Shown piece after piece: positions 19,951-29,181 of a stretch of DNA of 64,000 nucleotides; the first letter of the stretch is position 1; each line of letters opens with the position of its first letter. A program made the translations under genes and the position numbers. The notes below the pieces were generated by a model that made no database searches, was not told where the DNA came from, and saw only the letters and a list, made by a program, of their open reading frames with translations. Source of the stretch: JBBECJ01 sp963763325. GTDB lineage: Bacteria > Chloroflexota > Chloroflexia > Thermomicrobiales > CFX8. The stretch is from positions 1 through 64,000 of the forward strand of contig CAVXOL010000005.1 of NCBI GenBank assembly GCA_963763325.1. Direction: 5' to 3'.

Positions 19951-20728
19951 ATGAATAATCTTCCGACCAGGGTCGCACTCGTCACCGGCGCAGCAAGCGG
20001 GATTGGCCGCGCGACAGCGTTGGCGTTCGCGGCGACCGGCGCGGCCGTCATGCTGGCCGACATCGACACTGACGGCGGCGAGGAGACACGGCAACTGATC
20101 CACGATCAGGGCGGCGAGGCTGAGTTCATGCGCGTCAATGTCGCGGTCGATGCTGAAGTCGCGGCGATGGTCGCGGCCACCGTCGAGCGTTTTGGGCGGC
20201 TGGACTACGCCTTCAACAACGCCGGGATCGAAGGCGTCGTCGCTTCGGTCGTCGACTATCCCGAAGAGGTCTTCGACCGCGTCAGTCGCCGATCAACATC
20301 AAGGGCGTCTGGCTCTGCATGCGGCACGAGATCCCGGTCATGTTGCGAGCAGGGCGGCGGCGCGATCGTCAACACGGCCTCGATCGCCGGGCTGGGCGGC
20401 AACCCGCACGTCATCGCCTATACCGCCAGCAAGCACGCCGTCATCGGCATGACGAAGTCGGCCGCGCTGGGCTACGCGGCAGACAACATCCGGGTCAACG
20501 CCGTCTGCCCCGGCATCATCCAGACCCCGATGATCGAGCGCCTGACTGTCGGGTCCTTCACGCGCGAAGGATTCGACTCTGTCCAGCCAATCGGCCGCCG
20601 GGGGACGCCGGAGGAGGTCGCCGCGACCGTCGTCTGGCTCTGCTCGGACGCGTCCTCGCTGGTCACCGGGATCGCGATGCCCGTCGACGGCAGGCGCGAC
20701 TGCCGGATCTCGTTCATCCTCCCGATAG
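19951..20728 (+). CDS. short-chain dehydrogenase/reductase (SDR), frame damaged
   Basis: A classical SDR that oxidises or reduces an alcohol/ketone with NAD(P). Seen: the cofactor motif TGAASGIG (12-19), the acidic residue in MLADIDTD suggesting NAD preference, FNNAG, the catalytic serine in NTASIAGLGG, YTASK, and the late block IRVNAVCPGIIQTPM. Between 20280 and 20345 the reading frame is off: the neighbouring frame gives the expected INIKGVWLCMRHEIPVML. Near 20690 the frame is lost again; PVDGG-ATAG read in the next frame stops at 20728, while the unbroken frame runs on to 20898. ATG 19951 is preferred over the in-frame GTG at 19939. It probably forms an operon with the monooxygenase, supplying or consuming its ketone. 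Confidence 0.8.
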
Positions 20729-20840
20729 GCTGTCCGCAGATGAGCCTGTCCGGCAGCGATGTGAGCATCACTGGACGCACGGCTGCCGGGAGATGTGACC
20801 GAGACGCAGATGAGGCTGAACATCCGAGCTTGGGCGTGAT

Positions 20841-21629
20841 TCAGTCTCCTGCGACAGGTGATGGCTCCGCCATCAGTGGAGCTGCCGACCCCGCCTGACG
20901 AAGGACACCGAGTTCCATTCCCTTCATCAGCCACGATGCGCCGAACGCGATGCAGATAACCGACTCACCGATCAGCAATGCGTACCCCCCGAACACATCG
21001 AGGATCTGTGTGATGACGATGAAGGCCACCGCGGCGACGATCGCCACATTTGCCAACCGGTGGAACCAGCACCAGAAGCGCGGCGAGAAGCGGGCGTCGT
21101 AGCCATGGCGATGTTGCTCTCGGTCCGCTTCCCGATCGGCGAAGCCCTGGCTGATGATCATGAGACAGACGATGAAGGTAGCGGCGAAGACGTAGTGGAA
21201 GATCTCAACCCGTCCTTCGCCAAGCCTGTCCTGCAGCGGCGTGAGTGACGCGGTGCTTCCCGATGGCCGTCCAGTCGGGAAGACGGCAACCCCGAGTGCG
21301 AAGATACCCGCGACGATGCTCAGGGTATTGTCGCGGTTCCGCTCGAAGAGCTTGTAGGTAATCAGCAGCGGTGCGATCGCGAACAGAATGCCGACGAAGA
21401 TGTCCCGCATCCCGGAATAGTAGTACGCGCTCAGCGAGCCGCGCGCGGACATGTTCCCCGTCACGAAGAGCCAGTCGCCGGCAAGGAGCAGCAACGGCAG
21501 GGCTGTCCCCAGGATGCCGACGCCTGACCGCAACGTCAGATAGGAGTGCAGGATCGAATCGTGGCGAACTTGCCCCAGCGAACGTGCCGAGGTCTGCTTG
21601 TCCGGTTGAAGAAGGGCGGGGAGTTCCAT
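20841..21629 (-). CDS. six-helix membrane protein, DUF998-like
   Basis: A 262-residue integral membrane protein with about six hydrophobic helices: VGILGTALPLLLLAGDWLF, DIFVGILFAIAPLLITYKLF, LSIVAGIFALGVAVFP, IFHYVFAATFIVCLMIISQG, VAIVAAVAFIVITQILDVF and a last one around IGESVICIAFGASWL. The SAYYYSGMRDIFVG segment between helices 1 and 2 recalls DUF998-type proteins, which is a family impression rather than proof. The start at 21629 has GAGGAGGACGTT upstream. It is convergent with the SDR gene and divergent from the next membrane protein. Function unknown. Confidence 0.75.
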   Translation of the reverse strand: MELPALLQPDKQTSARSLGQVRHDSILHSYLTLRSGVGILGTALPLLLLAGDWLFVTGNMSARGSLSAYYYSGMRDIFVGILFAIAPLLITYKLFERNRDNTLSIVAGIFALGVAVFPTGRPSGSTASLTPLQDRLGEGRVEIFHYVFAATFIVCLMIISQGFADREADREQHRHGYDARFSPRFWCWFHRLANVAIVAAVAFIVITQILDVFGGYALLIGESVICIAFGASWLMKGMELGVLRQAGSAAPLMAEPSPVAGD

Positions 21630-21832
21630 AACGTCCTCCTCTGACTGGCAGTAACCACACGAGCATGGGTCGAATGCGAATCGACCATCTGTAGCGTAGT
21701 CAGCAACGCTTAGCGATTCCTTAGCGGCGAACAGGGTCGGAGAACGAGTGCCGACGGACGCGATGTCAATTGCGGATACCGCGCACCCATCAGAGTCTTG
21801 AGATCTGATCGATCCGGCATTGTGGGGTTGCG

Positions 21833-22240
21833 ATGACGTTGAAGACCGTCCTGTGCGTCAAAATCTTCTGCACGCTGTGCTTCTGGAGCGTGCCACTGCT
21901 ACTGATTCCCGAACGCTGGCTCACCAGCCTCGATGTCCCAGCAGAATCGAGGGTATTCGTCCGCCTGCTGGGTGGCGCCTACGCCGCGCTCCTGGTCGGC
22001 TACATCATCGGACTCCGTGACCTGCGCCGGCACGGAACGATCACCGAGACCGTGCGCAACGCGGTCCGGGTCGGCATCGTCAGCAACGGGTTGGCGTGCC
22101 TGATTCTGGTTCTCACCGGCGCCACGGGAGGCTGGAGCGAATTGAACCCGTGGATTCACATTGGATTGTGGTTCTCGGCCTTCCTGACCGGAGGCATCAC
22201 GCTCGGGTTGATCTGGAAGGGTCTCTACGAGCATCCCTGA
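21833..22240 (+). CDS. small four-helix membrane protein
   Basis: A 135-residue protein with four hydrophobic segments (TVLCVKIFCTLCFWSVPLLL, the segment from VRLLGGAYAALLVG, IVSNGLACLILVLTG, and IGLWFSAFLTGGITLGLIW). The first may serve as a signal anchor. No catalytic motif or family is recognised. The frame is clean. It lies 84 bases upstream of the gamma-glutamyltransferase gene on the same strand and may be co-transcribed with it, but no functional link is visible. Confidence 0.65.
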   Translation: MTLKTVLCVKIFCTLCFWSVPLLLIPERWLTSLDVPAESRVFVRLLGGAYAALLVGYIIGLRDLRRHGTITETVRNAVRVGIVSNGLACLILVLTGATGGWSELNPWIHIGLWFSAFLTGGITLGLIWKGLYEHP

Positions 22241-22324
22241 CCGAGCTGAGACAGCCCCGCCAGAACCATGTGCTACTGGAACGTCGGAAGGCGGAGTCCG
22301 ATGTTGCATGGCGGGAGGGAACGA

Positions 22325-24043
22325 GTGGGCAAGCGCAGTCAGTGGACGATCGACAAGACCGAGGCGGTCTCGCCGGACGGGATGGTCGCGGCGATGCAGC
22401 CGGAGGCGGCCGAGGCCGGTGCCGAAATGCTGCGCCGGGGCGGCAACGCGATCGATGCCGCCGTCGCGACCGCGCTGGCGGTCGGCGTCGTCGAGCCGTT
22501 CATGAGCGGCCTCGGCGGAATCGCCTTCCTGACCTACCGTGATGCCGCCACCGGCCAGACGATCGGCCTCGACGGCAGCACCGTCCTGCCGCGCGCGATC
22601 CGGCCGGAGATGTTCGAGATCCTGCCTGGTGGCGGGACATCCGGCATGTACGGCTGGAAGGCGACGAAGGACGACGCCGCCAACTCCGGCTGGCTGACGC
22701 CGGGCGTGCCGGGAATGCCGGCCCTGGTCGGTGAGGCGCACAAGCGCTACGGCCGGTTGCCGTGGAAGGATGTCGTCCAGCCGGCGATCCGGCTCGCCGA
22801 AGAGGGCTACGTGGTCAACCACTACATCGCGATGATGACGGCAGCCAGCTACGCGAAGCTCAGCAAGGTTCCCGAGAGCCGCAAGACGTTCATCAAGCCG
22901 GACGGCTCGCCATATTCGCCACCGACGGGCGGCCCCGGCGACCGGCTCGTCCAGCCCGACCTTGCGCGGACGCTCAGGCTGATCGCCGAAGAGGGGCCGG
23001 ACGTCATCTATCAGGGTGAGATTGCCCAGATGATCGCCGACGACATGGCGCGCAACGGCGGTCTGATCACGATGGAAGACCTCGCGGCCCATCAGACGCT
23101 CGACTTCGAGCCGCACATGATGGACTACCGTGGCTACCAGATCTATGGACAGCTCCAGAACAACGGCTACCCGACCGTCCTCGAAGCCCTCCAGATCCTC
23201 GAAGGGTTCGATGTCGCAAGCATGGGCTTCCAGTCAGCCGAGGCGCTGCACGTCATCATCGAATCGCTGCGGCGGGCCTTCCTCGACCGGCTGCGCTACC
23301 TGGGCGACGCGGCGCTGATGCCGATCCCGATGCAGGGAATCACCTCCCGCGACTACGCCGCCGAGCGCCGCGCGTCGATCGACCTCAACGCGGCCACACC
23401 CGGCGCCGAGCCAGGCAACCCGTGGAACTACGAGCCAGCTGACTACGAGTGGCGGGCTGAGCGGGACAGCGGCGCGGGCGAAGGCCACACGACCCATATC
23501 TCCGTCATCGACCGCGACCACAACATGGTCTCGCTGACCTCGACACTCGGCGGGATGTTCGGCTCCGGCGTCGTCATCGCGGGAACCGGCATCACCCTCA
23601 ACAACGCGACGATGTGGTTTGACCCGGAGCCAGGCTCCGTTACGTCAATCGGCCCCGGCAAGCGAACGATGTCAGCCGCCTCGCAGATCGTGATGCTCAA
23701 GGACGGCAAGCCCTTCGCGGCCGTCGGCTCGCCGGGAGGGCGGCGCGTCATCTCGGCCGTCTACCAGATCGTCGTCAACCTGATCGATTACGGCCTCAGC
23801 ATCCAGCCGGCCATCTCAGCCCCACGCATCCACAGCGAGGGCCGGGCCAGCGAGGTCTCAACCCGCATCCCGGACGATGTCCGCAACGCACTTCGGGAAC
23901 TCGGTCACGAAGTCGTTGATCGAGAAGACAGTCTCTCGTCGAGCTTCTTCGCCCGTCCGAACGGCGTCATGATCCATCCCGACACCGGCGAGCTACACGG
24001 CGGCGTCTTCCCGTTCACCCCGGCCACCGCCGTTGGCGTCTAA
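22325..24043 (+). CDS. gamma-glutamyltransferase family protein
   Basis: An Ntn-hydrolase that cleaves itself into two subunits and transfers or hydrolyses gamma-glutamyl groups. The autoprocessing motif EGHTTHISVID is present; its first threonine (residue 389 from the GTG start) would be the new N-terminal nucleophile. The family features MLRRGGNAIDAAVATALAV, SGLGG, TPGVPGM and GSPGGRR are in order, and the 572-residue length is normal. I take GTG 22325 because GGGAGGG lies just upstream; ATG 22301 and 22268 are in frame but less well placed. No signal peptide is seen, unlike many periplasmic members, so a cytoplasmic role or a relative such as a cephalosporin-acylase-like enzyme is possible. 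The frame is intact. Confidence 0.93.
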   Translation: MGKRSQWTIDKTEAVSPDGMVAAMQPEAAEAGAEMLRRGGNAIDAAVATALAVGVVEPFMSGLGGIAFLTYRDAATGQTIGLDGSTVLPRAIRPEMFEILPGGGTSGMYGWKATKDDAANSGWLTPGVPGMPALVGEAHKRYGRLPWKDVVQPAIRLAEEGYVVNHYIAMMTAASYAKLSKVPESRKTFIKPDGSPYSPPTGGPGDRLVQPDLARTLRLIAEEGPDVIYQGEIAQMIADDMARNGGLITMEDLAAHQTLDFEPHMMDYRGYQIYGQLQNNGYPTVLEALQILEGFDVASMGFQSAEALHVIIESLRRAFLDRLRYLGDAALMPIPMQGITSRDYAAERRASIDLNAATPGAEPGNPWNYEPADYEWRAERDSGAGEGHTTHISVIDRDHNMVSLTSTLGGMFGSGVVIAGTGITLNNATMWFDPEPGSVTSIGPGKRTMSAASQIVMLKDGKPFAAVGSPGGRRVISAVYQIVVNLIDYGLSIQPAISAPRIHSEGRASEVSTRIPDDVRNALRELGHEVVDREDSLSSSFFARPNGVMIHPDTGELHGGVFPFTPATAVGV

Positions 24044-24137
24044 ACGAGTCAGGCGTCCGGGGCATTGATCGAAGAGGGAGCCGGGCGGGTCAATTCGTCT
24101 GTCCCCTGGAATCAGATCGACCCCTGCAAGGTTGCGC

Positions 24138-25251
24138 CTAATCACCCAACTGCGGCTCAACCTGCTCGGCGGGCTGGAGTTGGAGCCAGCCTGGCGGAAC
24201 CAGCAACACGCTGACCAATAATCCGGCAATCCCGGCCAGGACGATCGCGCCGGTCCAGAGGTGGACCGACCACCAGATGCCGCCGCCGGCGACGATGAGC
24301 GTCAGATAGTAGAAAAGGCTGAAGAGAACCGGCGTCATGACCGCGAAGGCGCGCACGCGAGTGACTTCCGGCGCGCTGCGCAGCAGGTGGAACGTCAGTT
24401 CGCTCCCAGCACCGGCCGCGAAGGCAGCCAGGATCAGCCAGATCGGATCGGGCGCGAGCGTGTCGTAGCAGACAAAGACCATCATCGCCGCATTCAGCCC
24501 AACGATCAGGGTGATGCTGCCGGTCGGCCAGCGCCAGCGCCGGGTCACCAACAACAGTGTCCCGACCAGCAGTGCGGTATGGAGCAGCATCCCGCCGATA
24601 TCGAGACTCGGCGTCACCCGGCCGTGCTCCGCACGATAATCAGCAGCCGCGCCGGTCAGGCCAAGCGGGTTGATGAACTGTGTCATGTACGTCAGCGCCG
24701 TTAGCATCAGCGTCGCACACAACAGCGGCGGTAACGCCCGCGACCAGCGATCGAGTGGCCAGTTGCGCCGAAGAGCGGCAGCCCGCAACGGACCGGACTG
24801 GATCAGCACGACGCCGACGGCAAGACCGAGATGGGTCGGGCTGAGCAACGCCTCGACGTTCGACTCGATCCCGAACAGCTCGTGCCAGATCAGGTCGCTG
24901 ACCCCGGCTGCAAGAAAGATCCCGATCCCGGCCAGCGCGGGCAGATACCCGACCGGCAGCGCCTGTCGCCAGCCCGCGCCCCGGCTGACGTTCCAACTGA
25001 AGACGCTGAGCGTAAACGAAGCTGACCGCGAGAATCCCCGCGTACATGACCAGATGCCACGGCGTGAAGAACGTATCCAGGCCAGCCTGCGTATTGTGAG
25101 CCCAGCCATCGAGCAGCGTCCCAACGCTGAGCCAGGCGACCAGGCCGGTCATCAGCCAGTCGAATCGCAGGAATTCCCGCTCGCTGGCATGCCGTCTGGA
25201 GCTGGACGCGTACGCATCGCCCGACGCTTTCGGTATCGCAACTGAATCCAT
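24138..25251 (-). CDS. multi-pass membrane protein, one frame break
   Basis: Two overlapping frames join near 25000 into a protein of about 370 residues. The N-terminal piece starts at ATG 25251 (AGAAGGG upstream) and gives FDWLMTGLVAWLSVGTLLDG, WAHN and TFFTPWHLVMYAGILAVSF. The second gives the remaining helices with SDLIWHELFGIE, LSPTHLGLAVGVV, FINPLGLTG and a final pair around GGIWWSVHLWTGAIVLAG. About eight to nine helices are predicted by eye. Conserved-looking histidines next to helices (WAHN, PWHLVMY, DLIWHE, SPTHL) could bind a metal or haem, which is inference only. No family name can be given. Confidence 0.7.
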
Positions 25252-25401
25252 ACGGCGCACCCTTCTGGCTACGGCGATGGACGAATCGTTCGGCGTGAGG
25301 GGGAGATTGTACCTGTCACACCCCACCATCACCATCCGCAACCACAGACGTCATCGAGAGCAGGATTCGTCAGCCACAGCACGTGCATACTCCCATGACC
25401 A

Positions 25402-25429
25402 TCGACACAACCCGGAACTACCGTATACT
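25402..25429 (+). promoter_or_regulatory. sigma-70-like promoter for the ABC binding protein
   Basis: TCGACA (25402-25407) and TATACT (25424-25429) are separated by 16 bases, about 100 bases before the GTG at 25530. This is close to the consensus -35/-10 arrangement in otherwise GC-rich sequence. Confidence 0.45.
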
Positions 25430-25529
25430 GCGCCAACCACGGACATAGAGTGCCATGGTACGGAATGTTCCACGCGTTTCCGGACGACGAGGGGTGCGTC
25501 CGGATTGATCGAGTGAGAGGGAAGAGATC

Positions 25530-27422
25530 GTGGGACGTAGACCAGGACGGCTACGGCTGTTAGCACTGCTGATGGTGCTGATGCTCCTGCTGCCAATCCT
25601 CGCCGCCTGCGGCGGTGACGATGACGACGATGCCGATCCGACCGCGACATCGGCCGCCGGTGCGCCGACGGAGACGACCTCCGGCACGACCGGCGATGCC
25701 ACTCCGACGGAGGAAGAAGAGACCGACGACGCGACACCAACCGAAGAGGAAGAGGACGAAGCATCCCCGACGACCGGCGGGACCGATGCATCGGCAACGA
25801 CCGGCACCGGCAGCGCCGATGGCATGACGACCGTCGGGCCGTTCACCGAAGAGGATCTGCTCTTCGGCTTCGAGATCTCGGAGCCCGAGAACGAAGGCGG
25901 AGTCCTGATCGAGGGCAATGCGCTCGATGTCTCGACTCTGCTCCCGATCATCACCCAGGACGTGCCATCCAACGACGTCCAGGGCATGATCTTCGAGTCA
26001 CTCGTCACCCCCGACCCCAACACGCTGCAGCCAGTCGGTCTGCTTGCAGAGTCGTGGGATGTCAACGCGGATGCCTCGGTCTACACGTTCCATCTGCGTG
26101 ACGGCGTCACCTGGTCGGACGGCGAGCCGTTCACGGCCGACGATGTCGTGTTCTCGTACGGGGCGTACATGAACCCCGACACCAACTCTCCGCGTGTCAG
26201 TGACATGGAAATCCAGATCGAGAGCATCGAAGTCCTCGATCCAATGACCGTTCAGTTCAACCTGAAGGGCGGGTTCCCGGACTTCCCGATTGACCTCGGC
26301 GTCTACAACCTTATCGCCGAGCACGTCTGGGCCGATGTCGAGCCGGCCGCAATGGCGCAGGACCCGGGCGCGACTGGCACCGACCCGGCGCGCGTTGTCG
26401 GGACCGGCCCGTTCCTGTTCGAGGAGTGGGTCACTGGCGACCATGTCACACTCGTCCCGAACGAGGACCACTGGAACGGCGCTCCGATCCTGGACGAATA
26501 CATCTTCAAGATCCTGCCGGACGACGCGGCGGCTGTGAACCAGCTCAAGACCGGCGAGATCGACTGGGCAACCCTGACGCCGTCTGCGGTTGAAGAGTTC
26601 GAGGGCAGTGAGGACGTTACCGTCATCGACTACCCGACGCTGGGGTTCACGTTCTATGGCCTCAATCTGGACGAGAGCAGGACGACGCTCTTCCAGGACG
26701 TTGAAGTTCGCCAGGCGATGTTCTACGCGCTCGACCGCGAGGCGATGGTCGAGTCGATCTACTTCGGATTCGCCGAAGTCGCGGTTGGAACGATCCCGAC
26801 GATGTCGTGGGCGTACAACCCGGACGCCATCGAGATGACGTACCCATACGATCCAGAGCAGGCCGAGGCGCTGCTTGATGAGGCCGGCTGGGTCGACTCC
26901 AACGGCGACGGTGTCCGCGACAAGGATGGTCAGGAACTGTCCTTCCCGATGTACGGAATTGCGGGCAACGCCGTTCACGAAGCCATCCTGGTTGCCATGC
27001 AGGAATACTGGAACCAGATCGGCATTGAGATGACGCCGTCGCCCGAGCCGTTCCCGGCGCTCGTCGAGCGGATCGCGCAGACGTTCGACTACGAGGCCTT
27101 CCTGGTCGGCTTCAGTTGGGGTGCCGCCGTCGATCAGTCGACGATGTTCACCTGCGACGCCGCCGGCGGCAACGGCTTCAACATCACCAGCTACTGCAAC
27201 CCGGAAGTCGACGCGATCCTGGCCGAGGCGCTAAGCGAGCCTGATCAGGAGCGACGCATCGAACTCTACAATGAATTCCAGAACATCGTCGCCGAAGAGC
27301 TGCCGGAGACAGTCCTCTTCTTCGCGCAAGGCATCAACGGCCTCAGCACCCGGGTCCACAACATGTACCCGAACACCGTTAACGAACGGTTCAACGCTCA
27401 GTACTGGTGGGTCGAGGAGTAA
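25530..27422 (+). CDS. ABC transporter substrate-binding lipoprotein, family 5 (peptide/nickel type)
   Basis: An extracytoplasmic solute receptor, 630 residues, intact. The N-terminus is a lipoprotein signal (LLALLMVLMLLLPILAAC with the lipobox LAAC). Next comes a low-complexity acidic and Thr/Pro-rich linker to about residue 105 (DDDDDADPTAT, TEEEETDDATPTEEEEDEA). The family 5 fold then follows: ESLVTPDPNTLQPVGLLAES, TFHLRDGVTWSDGEPFTADD, GTGPFLFEEW, VRQAMFYALDREAMVE and ILVAMQEYWNQIGIEM. The GTG start has GAGAGGGAAGAG upstream. No permease or ATPase gene is adjacent, so it is an orphan binding protein here. A promoter-like pair and a strong terminator frame it as a single-gene unit. Confidence 0.95.
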   Translation: MGRRPGRLRLLALLMVLMLLLPILAACGGDDDDDADPTATSAAGAPTETTSGTTGDATPTEEEETDDATPTEEEEDEASPTTGGTDASATTGTGSADGMTTVGPFTEEDLLFGFEISEPENEGGVLIEGNALDVSTLLPIITQDVPSNDVQGMIFESLVTPDPNTLQPVGLLAESWDVNADASVYTFHLRDGVTWSDGEPFTADDVVFSYGAYMNPDTNSPRVSDMEIQIESIEVLDPMTVQFNLKGGFPDFPIDLGVYNLIAEHVWADVEPAAMAQDPGATGTDPARVVGTGPFLFEEWVTGDHVTLVPNEDHWNGAPILDEYIFKILPDDAAAVNQLKTGEIDWATLTPSAVEEFEGSEDVTVIDYPTLGFTFYGLNLDESRTTLFQDVEVRQAMFYALDREAMVESIYFGFAEVAVGTIPTMSWAYNPDAIEMTYPYDPEQAEALLDEAGWVDSNGDGVRDKDGQELSFPMYGIAGNAVHEAILVAMQEYWNQIGIEMTPSPEPFPALVERIAQTFDYEAFLVGFSWGAAVDQSTMFTCDAAGGNGFNITSYCNPEVDAILAEALSEPDQERRIELYNEFQNIVAEELPETVLFFAQGINGLSTRVHNMYPNTVNERFNAQYWWVEE

Positions 27423-27442
27423 GCTCCGATTCACCACAACTG

Positions 27443-27485
27443 CGCCGGTGTCGAATTCGATTCGACACCGGCGCAGACCTTTTTC
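27443..27485 (+). terminator. Rho-independent terminator
   Basis: A perfect 14-bp stem (27443-27456 with 27462-27475), GCGCCGGTGTCGAA and its complement, has a 5-nt loop and is followed by AGACC and five Ts. It begins 20 bases after the stop of the ABC binding protein. Confidence 0.92.
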
Positions 27486-27552
27486 TCACGCTCGCAGCCG
27501 ACAACACCTCGCCAACGAGCTCTGACTCTGTCGATTGAATGGGAGGTGTCGA

Positions 27553-28365
27553 GTGGCATCTCAGCCATGCTGGCAGCAGGTCGGCGGGAATGCCGCCGAG
27601 ATCTATGACAATCAGCTTGTCCCGGCCATGTTCGCCCCGTGGGCGCCAGTGCTGATCGACACCGCCGGCGTTCGGCCCGGAGACCGCGTTGTCGACATCG
27701 CCTGCGGGACCGGAGTTGTCACCCAACTGGCCGCGACACGAGCCGGTGGAGATGGCCGGGTCGTTGGCCTGGACATCAACGCTGCGATGCTGACCGTCGC
27801 TCGCTCGAAGACCACCGACGGCGCTCCGGTCGAGTGGCTCGAAGCCAATGCTCAGGAGATCCCACTCCCCGACGCATCCTTCGATGTCGTGCTCTGCCAG
27901 CACGGACTCCAGCAGTTCCCTGATCCGCTGGCGGCCTTGCGCGAGATGCGCCGTCTGCTCGTGAGCACCGGGCGGCTCGCCCTCTGTGTCTGGAGCCGGA
28001 TCGAGGGCAGCCCCGGCATGGCCGCGCTGGTGACGGCGCTCGAACGACACGTCAGTGTCGAGGCCGCCAACAACCGGCGCGCCCCGTTCGCCCTCAGCGA
28101 TGCCGGTCAGGTCCGTGCCCTGATCGAGAACGCGGGATTCACCCAGATCGAGATTCGCACACTCGTCGAACGAACCAGATTCGCCTCGCCCGAAGCACTC
28201 GTCGCGGCCCAACTCGCCGCGACGCCCCTCTCAACACTCGGCGCGATCAGCGACGAAGTCATCAGGGCGATCGAGGACGATGTCCGCGCCGCACTACGGA
28301 CCCACCTGCACAACGACACCTTCACCGTTCCGATGGAAGCACACGTCGTCTCCGCCCGCAGATAG
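27553..28365 (+). CDS. class I SAM-dependent methyltransferase
   Basis: A 270-residue methyltransferase. The SAM-binding motif I is VVDIACGTGVVTQLAA, motif II is VVGLDINAAML with its acidic ribose-binding residue, and motif IV/post is FDVVLCQHGLQQFPDPLAAL. The C-terminal part (PFALSDAGQVRALIENAGF) is like UbiE/MenG-type or biotin-synthesis methyltransferases. The start is a GTG at 27553 behind GGGAGG; an upstream TTG (27535) is less likely. The substrate is unknown. It sits alone between the terminator of the binding protein and the promoter region of the first sigma factor. Confidence 0.88.
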   Translation: MASQPCWQQVGGNAAEIYDNQLVPAMFAPWAPVLIDTAGVRPGDRVVDIACGTGVVTQLAATRAGGDGRVVGLDINAAMLTVARSKTTDGAPVEWLEANAQEIPLPDASFDVVLCQHGLQQFPDPLAALREMRRLLVSTGRLALCVWSRIEGSPGMAALVTALERHVSVEAANNRRAPFALSDAGQVRALIENAGFTQIEIRTLVERTRFASPEALVAAQLAATPLSTLGAISDEVIRAIEDDVRAALRTHLHNDTFTVPMEAHVVSARR

Positions 28366-28533
28366 CCTCTCCTCCCGAGTACTGATCACATCTGGCAGAT
28401 CGCTGACAATCGCTTCTGCCTGTCGCGCAGTGCTACAGTTCCACATCTACGCCTACCGCAACATGCTTGACGGCCCTCCTGCGCCTATAGAGATAGATCG
28501 TGGTGCAGGATCGTCGTCGAGGAGGGCACGTCA

Positions 28534-29181
28534 GTGCCGTGGCCGAGTTCCGGTTCCAGAACCAATGAGCCAGAACGAACGTCGCAGAGCGGCTATGCGC
28601 TCGTCCCCGATCCTGGGACGGACGATGCCGCGCTCGTTGCGGCCGCGCGAGCGAACCGGCAGGCTTTACGCTTCCTCTACGACCGCCACGTCCAGCCGAT
28701 CTACGCCTACTGCTACGTCCAGACTACGGCAGCCGCGAGGCTAGCCGAAGACGCCACCAGCGAGATCTTCTTCAAGGCGCTGGCGCGACCTGAACAGCTT
28801 TCGAGGCGGCCTCTTCGCTGCCTGGCTGTTCCGGATCGCCCAGCACACCGTCACCGACGTGCAACGGCGCAACCGCCGGGGACGGATCCAACCTTCCGCT
28901 CGACCTCGCCGGCGAGGTCGAAACACCCGAACAACCGATCGAGGAGCGCATCGCGGACGACAGTGAGCTGGACGGGCTGCGCGCGGCCCTCCGCGAACTA
29001 CCAGCCCGACCAGCGCGCCGTCCTCGAGCTTCAGATCGCCGGCCTGGCGCCGCAGGAGATCGCGACGACGCTGGGCCGCAGCCTCAACGCCGTCCGCCAC
29101 CTGCGCTTTCGCGCCTTCCGCCAACTACGTCAGACGCTCGCCGTCCCAACGGCGAACGCCGACCGAGGAGTGCACCGATGA
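28534..29181 (+). CDS. ECF-type RNA polymerase sigma factor (module 1), frameshifted
   Basis: An extracytoplasmic-function-type sigma factor. Region 2 is clear: DAALVAAARANRQALRFLYD, VQPIYAYCY, then LAEDATSEIFFKALA; the core-binding continuation SFRGGLFAAWLFRIAQHTV lies in a second frame after about 28795. Region 4 is DQRAVLELQIAGLAPQEIA with TLGRSLNAVRHLRFRA. Two to three frame changes (about 28795, 28895 and 28993) are needed; the outer pieces share one frame. The GTG start at 28534 follows GAGGAGGGC. Its stop TGA overlaps the ATG of the next gene (ATGATG), so translation of the two is coupled. A second copy of this pair lies at 34878-37056. Confidence 0.8.
   Translation: MPWPSSGSRTNEPERTSQSGYALVPDPGTDDAALVAAARANRQALRFLYDRHVQPIYAYCYVQTTAAARLAEDATSEIFFKALARPEQLSRRPLRCLAVPDRPAHRHRRATAQPPGTDPTFRSTSPARSKHPNNRSRSASRTTVSWTGCARPSANYQPDQRAVLELQIAGLAPQEIATTLGRSLNAVRHLRFRAFRQLRQTLAVPTANADRGVHR

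Noticed and set aside
21899..23116. 405-codon open frame on the minus strand
   Set aside because: Antisense to the gamma-glutamyltransferase and the small membrane protein, both of which are clearly coding.
25998..26978. 326-codon open frame on the minus strand
   Set aside because: Antisense to the ABC substrate-binding protein, which has a lipobox and family motifs.
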